A DNA stretch of 64,000 nucleotides from positions 248,001 through 312,000 of the forward strand of contig NZ_CP109104.1 in NCBI RefSeq assembly GCF_035917675.1, in the 5' to 3' direction. The position numbers and the translations under genes are program-made. Source of the DNA: Streptomyces sp. NBC_01775. Lineage in GTDB: Bacteria; Actinomycetota; Actinomycetes; Streptomycetales; Streptomycetaceae. The notes under the pieces were generated by a model. That model made no database searches and had not been told where the DNA came from. It saw nothing but the letters and a program-made list of their open reading frames with translations. Each line of letters starts with the position of its first letter. Position 1 is the first letter of the stretch. Shown here in pieces: positions 1 to 8,243 of this stretch.

Positions 1-39
1 GTTTCCCTCGTAGCCACGCTTCGTCGTCGTGTCCGTCAT
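1..39 (-). CDS. 5' end of an unidentified gene (13 codons visible)
   Basis: An ATG at 37-39 on the minus strand is preceded by a GAGGAG ribosome site and opens a frame that runs off the window after 13 codons (MTDTTTKRGYEGN). It lies 35 bp downstream of the DUF6421 gene on the same strand, so the two are probably cotranscribed. A short polar start followed by a YEG motif is common at the N terminus of short-chain dehydrogenases, but too little is visible to assign a family. Confidence 0.55.
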   Translation of the reverse strand, partial: MTDTTTKRGYEGN

Positions 40-74
40 GGTCGCCTCCTCGCGCCCGGCATTCCGCTGTCCGC

Positions 75-1478
75 TCACGCCGCGGCGGCCTGAGCCGGGC
101 TGCTGTGGGCGGTGATCCCCTGCGTCGATGCGATCACACTCCGGAGCTTCTTCGCGAGTGCCTCATAGAACATGCTGAGCGGAAACTCATCCGGAAGCAC
201 CTCGTCCACCAGCTTGCGCGGCGGGAGGGTCAGATCGAGCGCGTCGGGGCCCTTGGCCCAGGTGGAGCCCGGGTGCGGCGCCAGGTAGGTGGAGACCAGC
301 TCGTACGCCTTGAACCAGTGCACCAGCTTGGGCCGGTCGATGCCGGCGCGGTAGAGCGTCTCGATCTCCTCACGCAGGGCGACGGTGACCTGGCGGGCGC
401 GGTCCCAGTCGATGCTGAGGCTGTTGTCGGTCCAGCGCAGCGCGTCGTGCTGGTGGAGGTAGGCGAAGAGCAGCTGGCCGCCCAGACCGTCGTAGTTGCG
501 CTTGCGCTCACCGGTGACGGGGAAGCGGAAGAGACGCTCCAGGATCATCGCGTACTGCACGTCGCGACCCTGCGGGAAACCGTCGGCCTCCAGCTTCACG
601 CCCTCGTGGAAGGCGGTCAGGTCGCAGCGCAGCTCCTCCAGGCCGTACATCCAGAACGGCTGCCGCTGTTTGATCATGAAGGGGTCGAAGGGCAGGTCGC
701 CGTGGCTGTGGGTGCGGTCGTGGACCATGTCCCAGAGCACGAAGGCCTGCTGGCAGCGCTCCTGGTCGGCCAGCATCTCCTGGGCGTCCTCGGGCAGTTC
801 GAGACTGGTCACGCCGCAGGCCGCCTGGACGACGCGGCGGAAGCGGGCCGCCTCGCGGTCGCAGAAGATGCCGCCCCAGCTGAAGCGCTCGGGCGCCTCG
901 CGCACGGCGATGGTCTCGGGGAAGAGGACGGCGGAGTGCGTGTCGTATCCCGAGGTGAAGTCCTCGAAGGCGATGCCGCAGAACAGCGGGTTGTCGTAAC
1001 GGGTGCGCTCCAGCTCGGCCAGCCAGTCGGGCCACACCATGCGCAGCACGACCGCTTCGAGGTTGCGGTCGGGGTTGCCGTTCTGGGTGTACATCGCGAA
1101 GACGACCAGGTGCTGAAGGCCGTCGGCGCGCCCCTGCGCGGGCTGGAAGGCGAGCAGCGAGTCCAGGAAGTCGGGGACGCCGAATCCGCCGTCGGCCCAG
1201 CGGCTCAGGTCGGCCGCGAGCGCGCGGTGGTACGCGGCGTCGTGCGGCAGCAGCGGGGACAGCTCCTCGACGGCGGCGATCACGCGGTCCAGCTCCTCGC
1301 GCACGGCCTCCCGCGTGGGCGCGCCCTCGGCCTCGAAGTCGATGGACCCGTCCTTGGACTGGGCGGGCCTGACGGCTTCGACGGCCGCCTTCAGCGCGCC
1401 CCAGGCGGGGTGTGCCACCACACTGTCGGACGGCGAAACGCCGCCCTCGGCGGGCGTCGGCGAAAAAATTTCCGTCAT
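75..1478 (-). CDS. DUF6421 family protein
   Basis: The 467-residue protein matches my recollection of DUF6421, a Streptomyces family of about this length and unknown function, almost end to end. The recognisable stretches are a QSKDGSIDFEAEG block near residue 40, LSPLLPHDAAYH near 75, and HSHGDLPFDPFMIKQRQ near 260. The frame is open further upstream, but the ATG at 1476-1478 has a GGAGGGG site six bases before it and matches the usual start of the family. There is no signal peptide or membrane segment, so it is probably cytoplasmic. The long open frames on the opposite strand are composition artefacts. Confidence 0.85.
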   Translation of the reverse strand: MTEIFSPTPAEGGVSPSDSVVAHPAWGALKAAVEAVRPAQSKDGSIDFEAEGAPTREAVREELDRVIAAVEELSPLLPHDAAYHRALAADLSRWADGGFGVPDFLDSLLAFQPAQGRADGLQHLVVFAMYTQNGNPDRNLEAVVLRMVWPDWLAELERTRYDNPLFCGIAFEDFTSGYDTHSAVLFPETIAVREAPERFSWGGIFCDREAARFRRVVQAACGVTSLELPEDAQEMLADQERCQQAFVLWDMVHDRTHSHGDLPFDPFMIKQRQPFWMYGLEELRCDLTAFHEGVKLEADGFPQGRDVQYAMILERLFRFPVTGERKRNYDGLGGQLLFAYLHQHDALRWTDNSLSIDWDRARQVTVALREEIETLYRAGIDRPKLVHWFKAYELVSTYLAPHPGSTWAKGPDALDLTLPPRKLVDEVLPDEFPLSMFYEALAKKLRSVIASTQGITAHSSPAQAAAA

Positions 1479-1807
1479 ATTGACCCCTCCACAGAAGAAA
1501 CTCGCGTACAGAAACCGTATACACGAGAGTGTCCTTCTCTCAAGGGGAAGTGCCAGGAGACTATGCGGTGAGACCGGGGTCACCGCCGTCGTTCTTCCTG
1601 CACACAGGGGTCACGGCGACAGTCTTTCCCAGTTCCGTCACGGCCCCCGCCGCCTCGCCACCACAGCCGAAGTCTGACGGCCCGCCGCCCCCGCCCGGTG
1701 CCGTTAGTCTGGCGGGCGCGCTCCGCGTGCCCCTCCGGGCGGCCCGCCGGCGCGAGCCTGCCACCATTGATCGCCACATGATCACCGCACGAAAGCGAGA
1801 GCGCCCC

Positions 1808-2491
1808 GTGCCAATGCTCACCGTCGGACACCGTGGAGTGATGGGCGTCGAGCCCGAGAACACCCTGCGCTCCTTCGTCCGCGCCGAACGCGAAGGGCTC
1901 GACGTCCTGGAGCTGGACCTGCATCTGAGCAAGGACGGCGAGCTGGTGGTGATGCACGACGCCGACGTGGCGCGCACGACCGACGGCAGCGGGCCCATCG
2001 GCGACTTCACACTCGCCGAGCTGCGTGAGCTGGACGCGGGCGAGGGTGAGCGGGTGCCGGTCTTCGACGAGGTGGTCGACGCGGTGAGCAGCCCCCTCCA
2101 GGCGGAGATCAAGGACAGGGCCGCCGCACAGGTGCTGGCCCGGACGATCGAGAAGCGCGGCCTGCACGAGCGGGTGACCGTGATCTCCTTCCACGCGGAG
2201 GCCCTGCGCGAGACCCGCGAACACCTGCCCGACATCCCCCTCGTGCTGGTGGCGGGCCGCTCCTCGCCGACGGCGCCCGAGCGGGCCGAGGAGCTGGGCG
2301 CCGGGATGATCTCGCTGGAGCTGGAGCACGTGGACGAGGACGTCGTCCAGCGCGCCCACGCGCGCGGCATCAAGGTCATCAGCTGGACCGTCAACACGGA
2401 CGAGGACCTCGCCCGCGCCCGTGGGCTGGGCCTGGACGGCGTGGTGACGGACATGCCCGAGATCAGCCGGGCCGTCGGCGCCCTCTCGTGA
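1808..2491 (+). CDS. Glycerophosphodiester phosphodiesterase family protein
   Basis: This 227-residue TIM-barrel enzyme would hydrolyse glycerophosphodiesters to glycerol 3-phosphate and an alcohol. The GDPD signature is present: HRG at 8-10, EPENT at 15-19, the metal ligands in ELD at 35-37, and the second catalytic histidine in MHD at 49-51. The C-terminal VISWTVNT and GVVTDMPE blocks are also typical. The GTG at 1808 follows a purine-rich GAAAGCGAGAG stretch; ATG at 1778 or 1814 is possible. There is no signal peptide, so it likely acts in the cytoplasm. It converges on the GNAT gene across a strong hairpin. Confidence 0.88.
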   Translation: MPMLTVGHRGVMGVEPENTLRSFVRAEREGLDVLELDLHLSKDGELVVMHDADVARTTDGSGPIGDFTLAELRELDAGEGERVPVFDEVVDAVSSPLQAEIKDRAAAQVLARTIEKRGLHERVTVISFHAEALRETREHLPDIPLVLVAGRSSPTAPERAEELGAGMISLELEHVDEDVVQRAHARGIKVISWTVNTDEDLARARGLGLDGVVTDMPEISRAVGALS

Positions 2492-2497
2492 GCGGCT

Positions 2498-2528
2498 GCC
2501 CCCGGCCCGGCAGGACCGGCCCGGGGGC
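2498..2528. terminator. Bidirectional hairpin terminator
   Basis: A 13-base arm at 2498-2510 pairs with 2516-2528 with one mismatch and a five-base loop. It lies between the convergent ends of the phosphodiesterase and GNAT genes. As usual in Streptomyces there is no T-run. Confidence 0.6.
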
Positions 2529-2539
2529 GCTCCGTCCCG

Positions 2540-3091
2540 TCAGCTCAGCGGCTTGACCAGCAGTTCGAAGGCCAGGTCGGACCGCTGGGGGATGCCGAAG
2601 CGCTCGTCGCCGTAGGGGAACGGGCTGAGCTGCCCCGTACGGGTGTAGCCGCGCCGCTCGTACCAGGCGATCAGTTCCTCGCGCTGCTGGATGACCTGCA
2701 TCTGCATCCGCTCCGCGCCCCACTCGGCGCGCACGGTGCGCTCCGCCTCGGCCAGCACGGCGCGGCCCAGGCCGCCGCCCTGGAGGCCGGGATCGACGGC
2801 GAACATGCCGAAGTAGGCGTCCACGCCGCGGTGTTCGAGCTGGCAGCAGGCGACGACCTCACCGTCGCGCTCGACGACGAGCATGATGCTCTTGGGGTCC
2901 CTGACGACGGCGCCGACCCCGTCCGGGTCGGTGCGCTGCCCGTCCAGCAGGTCGGCCTCGGTGGTCCAGCCGGCGCGGCTGGCCTCACCCCGGTAGGCGG
3001 ACTCGACGAGCGCGGTGAGCGTGGGGATGTCGGCCTCGGCAGCCGTGCGGAAGGTGAGGGACGCGTTGCCCTGCTGTGCGGTGTCGCTCAT
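2540..3091 (-). CDS. GNAT family N-acetyltransferase
   Basis: The 183-residue protein is a single GNAT domain that would transfer an acetyl group from acetyl-CoA to an unknown amine. The acetyl-CoA-binding loop appears as DPGLQGGGLGRAVL near residue 110, and the usual late GYTRTG strand follows near 155. The ATG at 3089-3091 starts the conserved part; in-frame codons upstream look non-coding. It is divergent from the VOC gene with 44 bp between starts, so the two probably share a promoter region. The substrate cannot be told from sequence. Confidence 0.82.
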   Translation of the reverse strand: MSDTAQQGNASLTFRTAAEADIPTLTALVESAYRGEASRAGWTTEADLLDGQRTDPDGVGAVVRDPKSIMLVVERDGEVVACCQLEHRGVDAYFGMFAVDPGLQGGGLGRAVLAEAERTVRAEWGAERMQMQVIQQREELIAWYERRGYTRTGQLSPFPYGDERFGIPQRSDLAFELLVKPLS

Positions 3092-3135
3092 GTCTGCGGA
3101 GCCTATCCGGGTGCGGAGAACTACAGTGCGGGGGC

Positions 3136-3528
3136 ATGGTGCATGTACTGAGCAGCCGGGTGCTGCTGCGGCCCGCCGACCCCGACAGGTCACGGGCCTT
3201 CTACGGCGAGCAGCTGGGCCTGGAGATCTCCCGCGAGTTCGGGACGGGCCCCGAGCGCGGGACCGTCTATTTCCTGGGCGGCGGCTTCCTGGAGGTCTCC
3301 GGACGCTCCGCCGGGCCGCCCACCCCCACCCTCCAGCTCTGGATGCAGGTCGCGGACGCCGAGGCGGCCCACGAGGAGCTGACGGCGGCGGGCGTGGAGG
3401 TGCTGCGGGAGCCCGTCAAGGAACCCTGGGGCCTGATCGAGATGTGGATCGCGGACCCGGACGGGCACCGGATCGTGCTGGTCCAGATCCCCTCGGACCA
3501 CCCGCTGCGCTCCCGCCCGGGGATCTGA
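3136..3528 (+). CDS. VOC (glyoxalase/bleomycin-resistance fold) family protein
   Basis: The 130-residue protein has two beta-alpha-beta-beta-beta modules typical of the vicinal-oxygen-chelate fold: an RVLLRPADPDRSRAFYGEQLG start near residue 7, then GTVYFLGGGFLEVSG, and a second module ending in WIADPDGHRIVLVQ. The final DPDGHRI motif is characteristic of glyoxalase-like proteins. Possible roles include lactoylglutathione-lyase-type chemistry, antibiotic sequestration or dioxygenation; the sequence does not choose between them. The start at 3136 is set by the fold, since the open frame continues 20 codons upstream. Confidence 0.83.
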   Translation: MVHVLSSRVLLRPADPDRSRAFYGEQLGLEISREFGTGPERGTVYFLGGGFLEVSGRSAGPPTPTLQLWMQVADAEAAHEELTAAGVEVLREPVKEPWGLIEMWIADPDGHRIVLVQIPSDHPLRSRPGI

Positions 3529-3708
3529 GCGTTCCCCCTGCCCCGCGTACGGCGAGGAGGTGCCGGGGGGGCCTGAGCCGTGGTGCCGGAGACGCCGGAA
3601 GCGGCACCGGTGTGGACTTTGGGTGTCTGCTCCCCCGTTGCGTCCGTGCGCTCCCGTATGCCGTGCGGGGGCGGGCAGCCTCTTGCGCAGGCGGGCGGGA
3701 GGTGGGCG

Positions 3709-4377
3709 ATGCACGGCCCTGCCACGATCGGCTGGCTGTTGGTGGCGCTCTGCGCGATCACGGGCGTCTCCTGTGCGCTGCGGGCGAGAGAGGCGGCGGA
3801 CCGGCAGCCGCGCGCGGACGCGGTCAGCGAGGCGCTGATGGGCTTCGGCATGGCACTCATGGCCGTCCCCGCGCTGTGGAGCGCGGAGCCGCTGTCCCCC
3901 ACGCTGCTGGCCTGGCTCTTCGCCACCGCGTTCGGCGCCCTGGCGGCGCGCGAGCTGTGGTCGCTCGGCGGACGGCGCGGCGCGGGCCCGGGTGAGCGAG
4001 GCCCGGTCCATCTGCACCATGTGGTCGGCGCCCTGGCGATGGTCTACATGTCGCTCGCGATGGCCACCGGCGCGTCCCCGGGCACGTCGCAGGGCCCGGC
4101 GCCGCCGCACCACGCGGGCGCGGGCGGCATTCCGCTGCTGACGGGCGCGCTGCTGGCGTACTTCGCGGTCTACGTGCTGTGGGGCGGAGCCCGGGTGATG
4201 CCCTCCGGCACGGCGGCAGGGGCGCAGTGGGCGGGCGCGGCTGCGGCCACAGGCACCGGCACCGGCACCGGTGCGAGAGGGGCCTGTCCAGGGGGTGTCG
4301 CGCACCGGGCCGGGGTGGCCACCGGGTGCAGGGTGGCGATGGGTGCGGGCATGTTCGCGATGCTGCTGACGCTGTGA
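3709..4377 (+). CDS. DUF5134 family integral membrane protein
   Basis: This 222-residue protein has about six hydrophobic segments, including residues 5-24, 45-62, 70-87, 106-122, 146-162 and the extreme C terminus ending in MFAMLLTL. The GFGMALMAVPA and HLHHVVGALAMVYMS blocks are what I associate with DUF5134, a streptomycete membrane family of unknown function. A threonine/glycine repeat near residue 184 is low complexity. The ATG at 3709 has a GGAGGT site seven bases upstream; earlier in-frame codons look non-coding. Confidence 0.8.
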   Translation: MHGPATIGWLLVALCAITGVSCALRAREAADRQPRADAVSEALMGFGMALMAVPALWSAEPLSPTLLAWLFATAFGALAARELWSLGGRRGAGPGERGPVHLHHVVGALAMVYMSLAMATGASPGTSQGPAPPHHAGAGGIPLLTGALLAYFAVYVLWGGARVMPSGTAAGAQWAGAAAATGTGTGTGARGACPGGVAHRAGVATGCRVAMGAGMFAMLLTL

Positions 4378-4384
4378 GCGGGCT

Positions 4385-4424
4385 GCTGACGCTGCGGGCG
4401 GACCGCTGACGCTGCGGGCAGACC
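4385..4424 (+). repeat. Two tandem 20-bp units
   Basis: Two copies of a 20-base unit beginning GCTGACGCTGCGGGC differ at one position. A third partial match overlaps the end of the DUF5134 gene, so they probably arose by local slippage. No function is evident. Confidence 0.6.
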
Positions 4425-4519
4425 GCGCGGCAGGACGAGCCCTGCCCGCACGTGAGGCACGTCACTTCTGCACCGAAGGATGTATGGCGGCGTCGGGCAG
4501 GCCTTCTAGGCTGTGGCCC

Positions 4520-5458
4520 ATGATGGTCCCGCTCACGCTGATGGCGCTCGCCCTGCTCGCCGCGGGCCTTGCGCCACGCGTTCTGACCCGCAGTTCGTGG
4601 CCGGACCGCGAGCCGGTGCTCGCGCTGTGGGTGTGGCAGTGCGTGGTAGGGGCCGTCCTGCTGTGCTGTCTGCTGGCGATGGCGCTCTCCGGTGCCGCCG
4701 CTTTCGAGGTCGTGCGCAGTCACGTCTTCGCGGGTGCTCCGCACGGCGTCGTCGAGGCGTACGCCTCCGGCACCTACGCCCCCTGGGCCGGGGCCCTGTC
4801 GCTGCTGCTGGCGTGCGGGGGCGCGTGGACCGGCGCGATGCTGCTGCGGGAGGTCAGGGACGCGCGCGCCCGGCGGCGCGGGCGCCGGGCCGACCTTCGC
4901 GAGCGCGCGCCCCAACTGCCGGGTGAGGAAGCTCCGTCGGGCGACCGGCTGGTGGTGCTGGAGGGCGAGAAGCCGGACGCGTGGTGGCTGCCGGGCGCGG
5001 CGCCGCAGCTCGTCATCACCACGGCGGCGCTGCGCCGCCTCAAGGGCCGGCAGCTCGACGCCGTCCTGGAACACGAACAGGGCCACGCGCGCGCCCGTCA
5101 CGACTGGCTGCTGCACTGCTCCTCGGCGCTGGCCACCGGCTTCTCCCGGGTACCGGTCTTCGCGGGCTTCCGCGACCAGGTGCACCGTCTGGTCGAACTG
5201 GCCGCCGACGACGCCGCGTCCCGCCGCTACGGACGGCTGACAATCGCCCTCGCGCTGGTCGGACTCAACGAGGACCGGGGCGTGTTCGGCCCGTGCCCCG
5301 CTCCCCTGGCGCTGGTGCCCCAGCGTGTGCAGCGGCTGCTCACGCCCCCGTCGAGGCTGTCGGTCGGCCGCAGACTGCGTATGACCGCCGTGGCCTCCCT
5401 GGTGCCCGTCGTCCCGGTGCTGGTGGCCTTCGCACCCGGGCTGTCGGCACTGCACTAG
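4520..5458 (+). CDS. M56 family zinc metallopeptidase (membrane)
   Basis: The 312-residue protein combines hydrophobic segments near residues 2-18, 38-60 and 92-108 with a cytoplasmic metalloprotease core. HEQGHARARHDWLL at about residues 185-198 supplies the HExxH zinc site, and ELAADDAA about 50 residues later fits the third zinc ligand. This is the layout of the BlaR1/MecR1-type M56 peptidases. In Streptomyces such genes often follow a BlaI-type repressor gene, but none is present here. The double ATG at 4520/4523 leaves the exact start open by one residue. Confidence 0.85.
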   Translation: MMVPLTLMALALLAAGLAPRVLTRSSWPDREPVLALWVWQCVVGAVLLCCLLAMALSGAAAFEVVRSHVFAGAPHGVVEAYASGTYAPWAGALSLLLACGGAWTGAMLLREVRDARARRRGRRADLRERAPQLPGEEAPSGDRLVVLEGEKPDAWWLPGAAPQLVITTAALRRLKGRQLDAVLEHEQGHARARHDWLLHCSSALATGFSRVPVFAGFRDQVHRLVELAADDAASRRYGRLTIALALVGLNEDRGVFGPCPAPLALVPQRVQRLLTPPSRLSVGRRLRMTAVASLVPVVPVLVAFAPGLSALH

Positions 5459-5573
5459 ATCCGGCCACGGATCCGGTGGACAGCCCCCTGGCGGATCCCG
5501 TGCGCACGCACGTCAGGGATTCCGCGCGGCCGAAGTGCGCGCGGGGCTTGTGCCATGACGGGTCCCGCGGGTG

Positions 5574-6284
5574 ATGATCGAGTGCATGTACCGTCCAACT
5601 CCGCCCCCGCCAGGAGCACGACACCTGAAGGTCGCCGCCGCGCTCGGCGTCCTCGCGGTCCTCGCCATGGCCCTGACCGCCGTCGAGTGGCGCCCCCTGC
5701 GCACTCTCGACACCGACGTCGCGAACGGGCTGCACTCGTCCGCGCTCGACCACCCGGGCCTGACACGGACGGCCAGAGTGCTCACCGACTGGGTGTGGGA
5801 CCCGTGGACGTTCCGGCTGCTGCTCGCGGTGGTGGTCGTGGGACTGCTGTGGCGCGGGGAGCAGCTGCTCGCGCTGTGGATGGCGGGCACCGCTCTCGTC
5901 GGCTCAGGGATCCAGCAGGGGTTGAAGGCCGCACTCGGGCGGGAGCGGCCCAAATGGCGGGAGCCGGTGGACTCTGCGGAGTACGCCGCGATGCCGTCCG
6001 GGCACGCGCTGACGGCGGCGCTGGTGTGTGTACTGCTGCTGTGGCTCCTGCGTACCAGGGGCACGCCGCCCGCCGGAATCTGGTGGCCTGCGGTGGCGCT
6101 GGCCTGTGTGTCCGTCATCGGCGTGGCCTTCACCCGGGTGTGGCTCGGTGTGCACTGGCTGACGGACACGCTGGTGGGGGTGGCGCTGGGCACGGCGATC
6201 GGCCTCGCGGCAGCCGCGGGCTGGACGACGCTGGGGCCGGGAGCCCGGGAAGCGGCACAGCGGGAGCCGCAGGGCCAGGGCTGA
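5574..6284 (+). CDS. PAP2 superfamily membrane phosphatase
   Basis: This 236-residue protein has the three phosphatase motifs of the PAP2 family: KAALGRERP near residue 118, PSGH near 141, and TRVWLGVHWLTD near 183, where the usual serine of the third motif is threonine. Five to six hydrophobic segments surround them, so it is an integral membrane lipid phosphatase, perhaps acting on phosphatidate or undecaprenyl diphosphate. Starts at GTG 5571, ATG 5574 or ATG 5586 are all possible. It ends just before a hairpin shared with the convergent methyltransferase gene. Confidence 0.87.
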   Translation: MIECMYRPTPPPPGARHLKVAAALGVLAVLAMALTAVEWRPLRTLDTDVANGLHSSALDHPGLTRTARVLTDWVWDPWTFRLLLAVVVVGLLWRGEQLLALWMAGTALVGSGIQQGLKAALGRERPKWREPVDSAEYAAMPSGHALTAALVCVLLLWLLRTRGTPPAGIWWPAVALACVSVIGVAFTRVWLGVHWLTDTLVGVALGTAIGLAAAAGWTTLGPGAREAAQREPQGQG

Positions 6285-6295
6285 CTGGCGGCGCG

Positions 6296-6338
6296 CGCGG
6301 CGTTCGAAGCGACGGGGCACCCCGCACCGAACGCCGCG
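6296..6338. terminator. Hairpin between convergent genes
   Basis: A perfect 11-bp stem (6296-6306 with 6328-6338) encloses a 21-base loop that can itself fold. It sits between the ends of the PAP2 and methyltransferase genes and probably terminates both. Confidence 0.55.
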
Positions 6339-6386
6339 TGTCAGCGGGATCAGCCGCGATCAGCCCGGATCGGCCTTCTCGGCCGG

Positions 6387-7193
6387 TCAGTTCTTGCGCG
6401 CCACGGCGCCCACGTTGTCGACCTCGTCCGGCTCTCCGAAGGGCAGCGCCTCGGGGCGCCAGCGCGAGACGGAGACCAGGCCGGGCTCCAGGACCTCCAG
6501 GCCGTCGAAGAAGCGGGCGATCTGCTCCTTCGTGCGGTTGATACGGGGGTTGTCGCTGGTGCGGTTCCACTGCTTCACCATCCTCCGCACGGCCTCGGGG
6601 TTGACGACCTCGGCGGAGTCGCTGAAGACAAGACAGCTGCCGGAGGGCAGCGCGTTCATCAGCTTCCCCACCGCCTCGTAGGCGCTGTCGTCCGGGAGGT
6701 GGGCGACGACTCCGAGCAGCATGAGGGCGACAGGTTCGCCGAAGTCCAGGATCTGCGCCGCGCCCCGGAGGATCGCGTCGGGATCCCGCAGGTCCGCGTC
6801 GATGTAGTGGGTGACGCCTTCGGGCGTGCTGGTCAGCAGGGCGCGGGCGTGGGTGAGCACGAGGGGGTCGTGGTCGACGTAGACGATCCGGCAATCCGGC
6901 GCGACGCGCTGTGCGACCTCGTGGGTGTTGTCGACGGTGGGCAGCCCCGTCCCCACGTCCAGGAACTGCCGGATGCCCAGCTCTCCGGCGACGAGCCGGA
7001 CGGCGCGGCAGAGGAAGGCGCGCTGGGCGCGTGCCGTCTCGACGATGCCGGGGTTCTGGGCGGCGATCTCGTCCCCGACCTGCCGGTCGACGTCGTAGTA
7101 GTCCTTGCCGCCGAGCCAGTAGTTCCAGATCCGCGCCGAGTGCGGCACGGTCTCGTCGATCTCCCGGGGATCCGGTTTCGGACTGTCGGTCAT
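6387..7193 (-). CDS. SAM-dependent methyltransferase (PF04672-type)
   Basis: This 268-residue protein matches the large actinobacterial Methyltransf_19 family. It shows the typical N-terminal PHSARIWNYWLGGKDYYDVDR block (about residues 17-37), the SAM-binding strand FLDVGTGLPT near 77, VYVDHDPLVLTHA near 103, and a C-terminal RFFDGLEVLEPGLV block. The substrate is unknown; streptomycetes carry many paralogues. The ATG at 7191-7193 follows GGGAAG. It diverges from the HAD gene with 73 bp between starts. Confidence 0.85.
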   Translation of the reverse strand: MTDSPKPDPREIDETVPHSARIWNYWLGGKDYYDVDRQVGDEIAAQNPGIVETARAQRAFLCRAVRLVAGELGIRQFLDVGTGLPTVDNTHEVAQRVAPDCRIVYVDHDPLVLTHARALLTSTPEGVTHYIDADLRDPDAILRGAAQILDFGEPVALMLLGVVAHLPDDSAYEAVGKLMNALPSGSCLVFSDSAEVVNPEAVRRMVKQWNRTSDNPRINRTKEQIARFFDGLEVLEPGLVSVSRWRPEALPFGEPDEVDNVGAVARKN

Positions 7194-7266
7194 GGGTCTT
7201 CCCGCCCTCCGCGCGCCTTCCGTCCCGCACAACCTATCCGCGGGCGGGGCTGACATACTCCCGATC

Positions 7267-8052
7267 ATGGCGACATTACAGAACGGCACCTCCCAAGCGT
7301 CGGCCGTCATGTTCGACTTCTCCGGAACCCTGATGCGGGTGGAGTCGGTGGCGGACTGGCTGAACGGGGTGCTGGAGAGCACGGGAATCGAGATGTCCCA
7401 GCCGCAGCTCGACCGGTGCGCCACGCTCCTGGAGGAGGCCGGGGCGCTGCCCGGAGGCGCGAAGCCCCGCGAGATCCCGGAAGGGCTGCGCGAGCTGTGG
7501 CACACGAGCGACCTCAGCTCGCGGGAGCACCGGACCGTCTACACCGCGCTGGCCCGCCAGGTGCCGCTGCCGAAGCCCGAGTTGTACGACGCGCTGTACG
7601 ACCGCCACATGTCACCGGATGCCTGGCAGCCCTACCCGGACACGGCCGAGGTGCTCCGGACGCTGCACGCACACGGGGTACCAGTGGCCGTCGTGAGCAA
7701 CATCGGCTGGGATCTGCGGCCCGTCTTCCGGGCGCACGGTCTGGACCCTTACATCAGTGCCTACGTGCTCTCCTTCGAGCACGGTGTCCAGAAGCCGGAG
7801 TCCCGGCTGTTCCGCGTCGCGTGCGAGGCACTGGGGAGCGCTCCGGAGCACACGCTGATGGTGGGGGACGACGAGAGGACGGACGGGGGCGCGACGCGGA
7901 TCGGCTGCGCGGTGCGGATGGTGCGTCACCTGCCGGTCGGTGAGCGCCCGGCCGGGCTGCTGTCCGCGCTGGAGGGCGCCTGGCGGCCCCGGGTCGGTAC
8001 GCGGGAGGCCGGGGGCGGCGGCGCGAACCCGGGCCGGGACGGGGCTGGTTGA
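7267..8052 (+). CDS. HAD-superfamily protein with altered motif I
   Basis: The 261-residue protein has a Rossmannoid HAD core with a helical cap. Motif I reads FDFSGTL near residue 17, so the second aspartate, the general acid of HAD phosphatases, is serine. Motif II (VVSNIGWD near 144), the lysine in GVQKPESR and motif IV (VGDDERTD near 201) are intact. Loss of the second aspartate suggests that ordinary phosphatase activity is weak or replaced by another chemistry. Related streptomycete proteins with FDFSGTL are familiar to me, so this is probably a subfamily trait and not damage. Confidence 0.8.
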   Translation: MATLQNGTSQASAVMFDFSGTLMRVESVADWLNGVLESTGIEMSQPQLDRCATLLEEAGALPGGAKPREIPEGLRELWHTSDLSSREHRTVYTALARQVPLPKPELYDALYDRHMSPDAWQPYPDTAEVLRTLHAHGVPVAVVSNIGWDLRPVFRAHGLDPYISAYVLSFEHGVQKPESRLFRVACEALGSAPEHTLMVGDDERTDGGATRIGCAVRMVRHLPVGERPAGLLSALEGAWRPRVGTREAGGGGANPGRDGAG

Positions 8053-8209
8053 GGCGGATTCCCCTGGAGTCCCGGTCGGGGGGCGACTGCCGTCGGGGCA
8101 GACTAAAACCGATACCGGGGCGATCCCCCGCGTCGCCCCGATATCGGCCGCTGCACCGGGCACCTGAACCGTGGCGCGGAGGCGGATACCCGAAGTCGTG
8201 CTGAGTATA

Positions 8210-8228
8210 TTGGCTGCCAGCCAGTCAA
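8210..8228. promoter_or_regulatory. Putative TetR-family operator
   Basis: TTGGCTGCC and GCCAGTCAA flank a central A as an imperfect inverted repeat (seven of nine positions pair), ending 15 bp before the TetR start codon. Overlap with the TATAT just upstream suggests autorepression. This is inference from position and symmetry. Confidence 0.5.
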
Positions 8229-8243
8229 CGCAGGAGTTACAGC

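Noticed and set aside
105..1571. Long plus-strand open frame of 488 codons opposite the DUF6421 gene
   Set aside because: It is a shadow produced by high GC; its translation is low complexity and the minus-strand protein is recognisable end to end.
4385..4424. Tandem 20-bp units as a regulatory iteron set for the M56 gene
   Set aside because: Two copies plus an in-gene match look like simple slippage, and they lie close to the upstream stop codon instead of a promoter.
3857..5455. Long minus-strand frame opposite DUF5134 and M56 genes
   Set aside because: The plus-strand genes have ribosome sites and clear motifs; this frame is Arg/Pro-rich.
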